Positions 5,304 to 6,445 of a stretch of DNA of 6,445 bases are shown one piece after another. Each line of letters starts with the position of its first letter. Positions within the stretch are counted from its first letter, which is position 1. This stretch comes from Thermoplasmata archaeon (GTDB lineage: Archaea > Thermoplasmatota > Thermoplasmata > UBA184), in assembly GCA_030064695.1 (NCBI GenBank), contig JASHYV010000070.1, forward strand, positions 1-6,445. Reading direction: 5' to 3'. The position numbers and the translations under genes were made by a program. The notes below the pieces were generated by a model, which was not told the DNA's origin, ran no database searches, and saw only the letters and a program-made list of their open reading frames with translations.

Positions 5304-5337
5304 GAGGGCGCGCTAGCCCTCCCGCCATTTTAGGGTT
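5304..5337 (-). promoter_or_regulatory. tRNA-Leu promoter region with inverted repeat
   Basis: On the minus strand CCCTAAAATGG (5325-5335) gives a TATA-like TAAAAT centred about 28 bases before the tRNA 5' end, so the primary transcript would have a very short leader. GAACC just upstream could act as BRE. Between the box and the tRNA, GAGGGC (5304-5309) and GCCCTC (5316-5321) form a 6-bp inverted repeat of unknown role. It could also be a 3' end structure for the upstream aldolase transcript, whose stop is at 5351. Confidence 0.5.
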
Positions 5338-5350
5338 CGGTTCGGGCGCC

Positions 5351-6169
5351 TCAGGCGGTGGACCGCGCCGCCGGGCGCGCGAGGCGGGACTCCTCGGCCA
5401 CGACCTCGAGCGCCTCGGGGACCGTGGCCCGGTCGTGGACGATTGCGCGCAACGCCTTCAGCATCGCCACCGGGTGGTCGGACTGCCAGATGTTCCGCCC
5501 CATGTCGACGCCGTGCGCGCCCTCGTCGATCGCGTGGCGGGCGAGCTCCAGCGCCGCTCGGTCGCTGTCGAGCTTGGGGCCGCCCGCGACGACGATCGGG
5601 ACCGGGCACGCCTCGACGACCTTCGAGAAGCCGTCGCAGTAGTACGTCTTCACGAGGTGGGCGCCCAGCTCCGCCGAGACCCGGCACGCGAGCGCCAGGT
5701 AGCGCTGGTCGCGCTTCTCGAGCTCCTTCCCGACGGCCGTGATCGCCATCACCGGGATCCCGAACTGCTCGCCCGCGTCGACGAGCTCGCCCAGGTGGAC
5801 CAGGGACTCGTGCTCGTGCGGAGCGCCGACGAAGACGCTCAACGCGACGGCGGAGACGTTGAGCCGGGCCGCGTCGTCCATCGAGGTCGTGATCGCCTCG
5901 TCGGAGAGGTCCTCCTTGAGCACGGTCACGCCGCCCGAGATGCGCAGCACGATCGGCGTCGACGTCGTGGGGTCGACGCACCGGCGCAGGATGCCGCGGG
6001 TGAGCGCGAGGGCGTCGGCGTGCGGGAGCAGCGGGGCGATCGTGGCCCGCGCGTTCTCCAGGTGATGGGTCGGGCCCATGAAGTAGCCGTGGTCGACCGC
6101 CAGCATGACCGAGTTCCCGGTCGCCGGGCTGAACAGGCGGTGCATCCGGTTCTGGAGTCCCCAGTCCAT
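5351..6169 (-). CDS. lsrF: LsrF-like class I aldolase/thiolase
   Basis: Encodes 272 residues matching E. coli LsrF closely from its residue-30 region on: DWGLQNRMHRLFSPATGNSV (2-21), AVDHGYFMGPT (24-34), TRGILR (57-62), SMDDAARLN (96-104), RDQRYLALA (153-161), VKTYY (173-177), VPIVVAGGPKL (190-200) and GVDMGRNIWQSDHPVAM (220-236). Lys174 is the expected Schiff-base lysine of this TIM-barrel aldolase family, and AGG and GRN are the phosphate-binding loops. In E. coli LsrF is a thiolase acting on the phosphorylated AI-2 product 3-hydroxy-5-phosphonooxypentane-2,4-dione. No other lsr genes are here, and archaeal relatives may act in another sugar-phosphate reaction, so the substrate is inference. 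The ATG at 6169 fits the family N-terminus exactly. The gene follows the Lrp-type gene by 42 bases with no Shine-Dalgarno or strong TATA box, which suggests joint transcription. Confidence 0.88.
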   Translation of the reverse strand: MDWGLQNRMHRLFSPATGNSVMLAVDHGYFMGPTHHLENARATIAPLLPHADALALTRGILRRCVDPTTSTPIVLRISGGVTVLKEDLSDEAITTSMDDAARLNVSAVALSVFVGAPHEHESLVHLGELVDAGEQFGIPVMAITAVGKELEKRDQRYLALACRVSAELGAHLVKTYYCDGFSKVVEACPVPIVVAGGPKLDSDRAALELARHAIDEGAHGVDMGRNIWQSDHPVAMLKALRAIVHDRATVPEALEVVAEESRLARPAARSTA

Positions 6170-6211
6170 GTGCGTTCCCGGCGCCGGAGGGGCGGCGGAG
6201 CCTCTTGTAGG

Positions 6212-6445
6212 TTACTCGGGGCCTCGAGCGACCCTCGGCGCGGAGTCCGGGCCGTCGCGTTCGGGCGGGCGCCGGGAGACGGGCACCCGGTGGTCCTCCT
6301 TGACCCGGTTCAGCACCACCTGGGTATTCGTCCGCTCGACGTGCGGGTCCTGGAGAGCGTGCTTCACGAACCGGTCGAGGTCGCGCCGGTCCCGGAACCG
6401 GCCGATGAGCAGCGCGTCCGTGTCGCCGGTCACGTCGTAGATCGC
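6212..6445 (-). CDS. Lrp/AsnC family regulator, C-terminal domain only (cut by edge)
   Basis: The frame is open from the right edge to TAA at 6214-6212, 77 residues, so the start and the helix-turn-helix lie outside. It begins AIYDVTGDTDALLIGRFRDR, followed by LDRFVKHAL, VERTNTQVVLNRVKED. This is the end of the ligand-binding RAM domain of Lrp/AsnC proteins: a GD-x-DA turn, a strand, a helix and the final RTxTxxVLxxVKE strand. Family members bind amino acids or other small effectors in this domain and bind DNA as dimers or octamers. The last 25 residues are a charged low-complexity tail. The apparent GTG at 6433 is internal to the domain and is not the start. The gene lies upstream of the LsrF-like gene in the same direction and may control it. 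Confidence 0.85.
   Translation of the reverse strand, partial: AIYDVTGDTDALLIGRFRDRRDLDRFVKHALQDPHVERTNTQVVLNRVKEDHRVPVSRRPPERDGPDSAPRVARGPE

Overview
This GC-rich window (roughly 70% G+C by eye) looks like a chromosomal segment from an archaeon. The evidence is a PhoU protein carrying an N-terminal AbrB/SpoVT-type domain, AT-rich TATA-like boxes about 26-31 bases before several starts with almost no leader and no Shine-Dalgarno, an archaeal-type tRNA-Leu without an encoded CCA end, and an Lrp/AsnC regulator tail. The proteins are Arg/Ala/Gly-rich but not strongly acidic, which argues against a haloarchaeon. A GC-rich Thermoplasmatota-like lineage is a reasonable guess, but the window cannot prove it.

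Layout: all genes but one are on the minus strand. Positions 1-422 hold the N-terminal part of a multi-pass membrane protein that runs off the left edge. A 294-base divergent intergenic region (423-716) carries a strong TATA box and four copies of the 7-mer CGGGTCG (either strand), and leads into phoU (717-1796, plus). PhoU converges, with a 10-base gap, on a two-gene minus-strand unit. Its first gene (2975-3268) encodes a small Fur-like metal-binding domain with no winged helix, read from a probable leaderless promoter. Sixteen bases downstream is an iron-alcohol-dehydrogenase homologue (1807-2958) that has lost most of its metal ligands. Upstream of that unit lie, all on the minus strand, a double-CDGSH iron-sulfur protein (3353-4048), a single-pass membrane-anchored hypothetical protein (4103-4669), a VOC/glyoxalase-fold protein (4694-5128), tRNA-Leu(CAG) (5217-5301), an LsrF-like class I aldolase/thiolase (5351-6169) and the C-terminal ligand-binding domain of an Lrp/AsnC regulator (6212-6445, cut by the right edge).

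How they fit together: no single pathway is apparent. The best-supported functional links are the tight Fur-like/dehydrogenase pair and the 42-base spacing between the Lrp-type gene and the LsrF-like gene. I see no CRISPR array, insertion sequence, integrase or phage gene. The most unusual items are the truncated Fur-like protein, the metal-ligand-depleted dehydrogenase beside it, and the motif shared between the phoU upstream region and the gap before the CDGSH gene. None of these amounts to a demonstrated new system.
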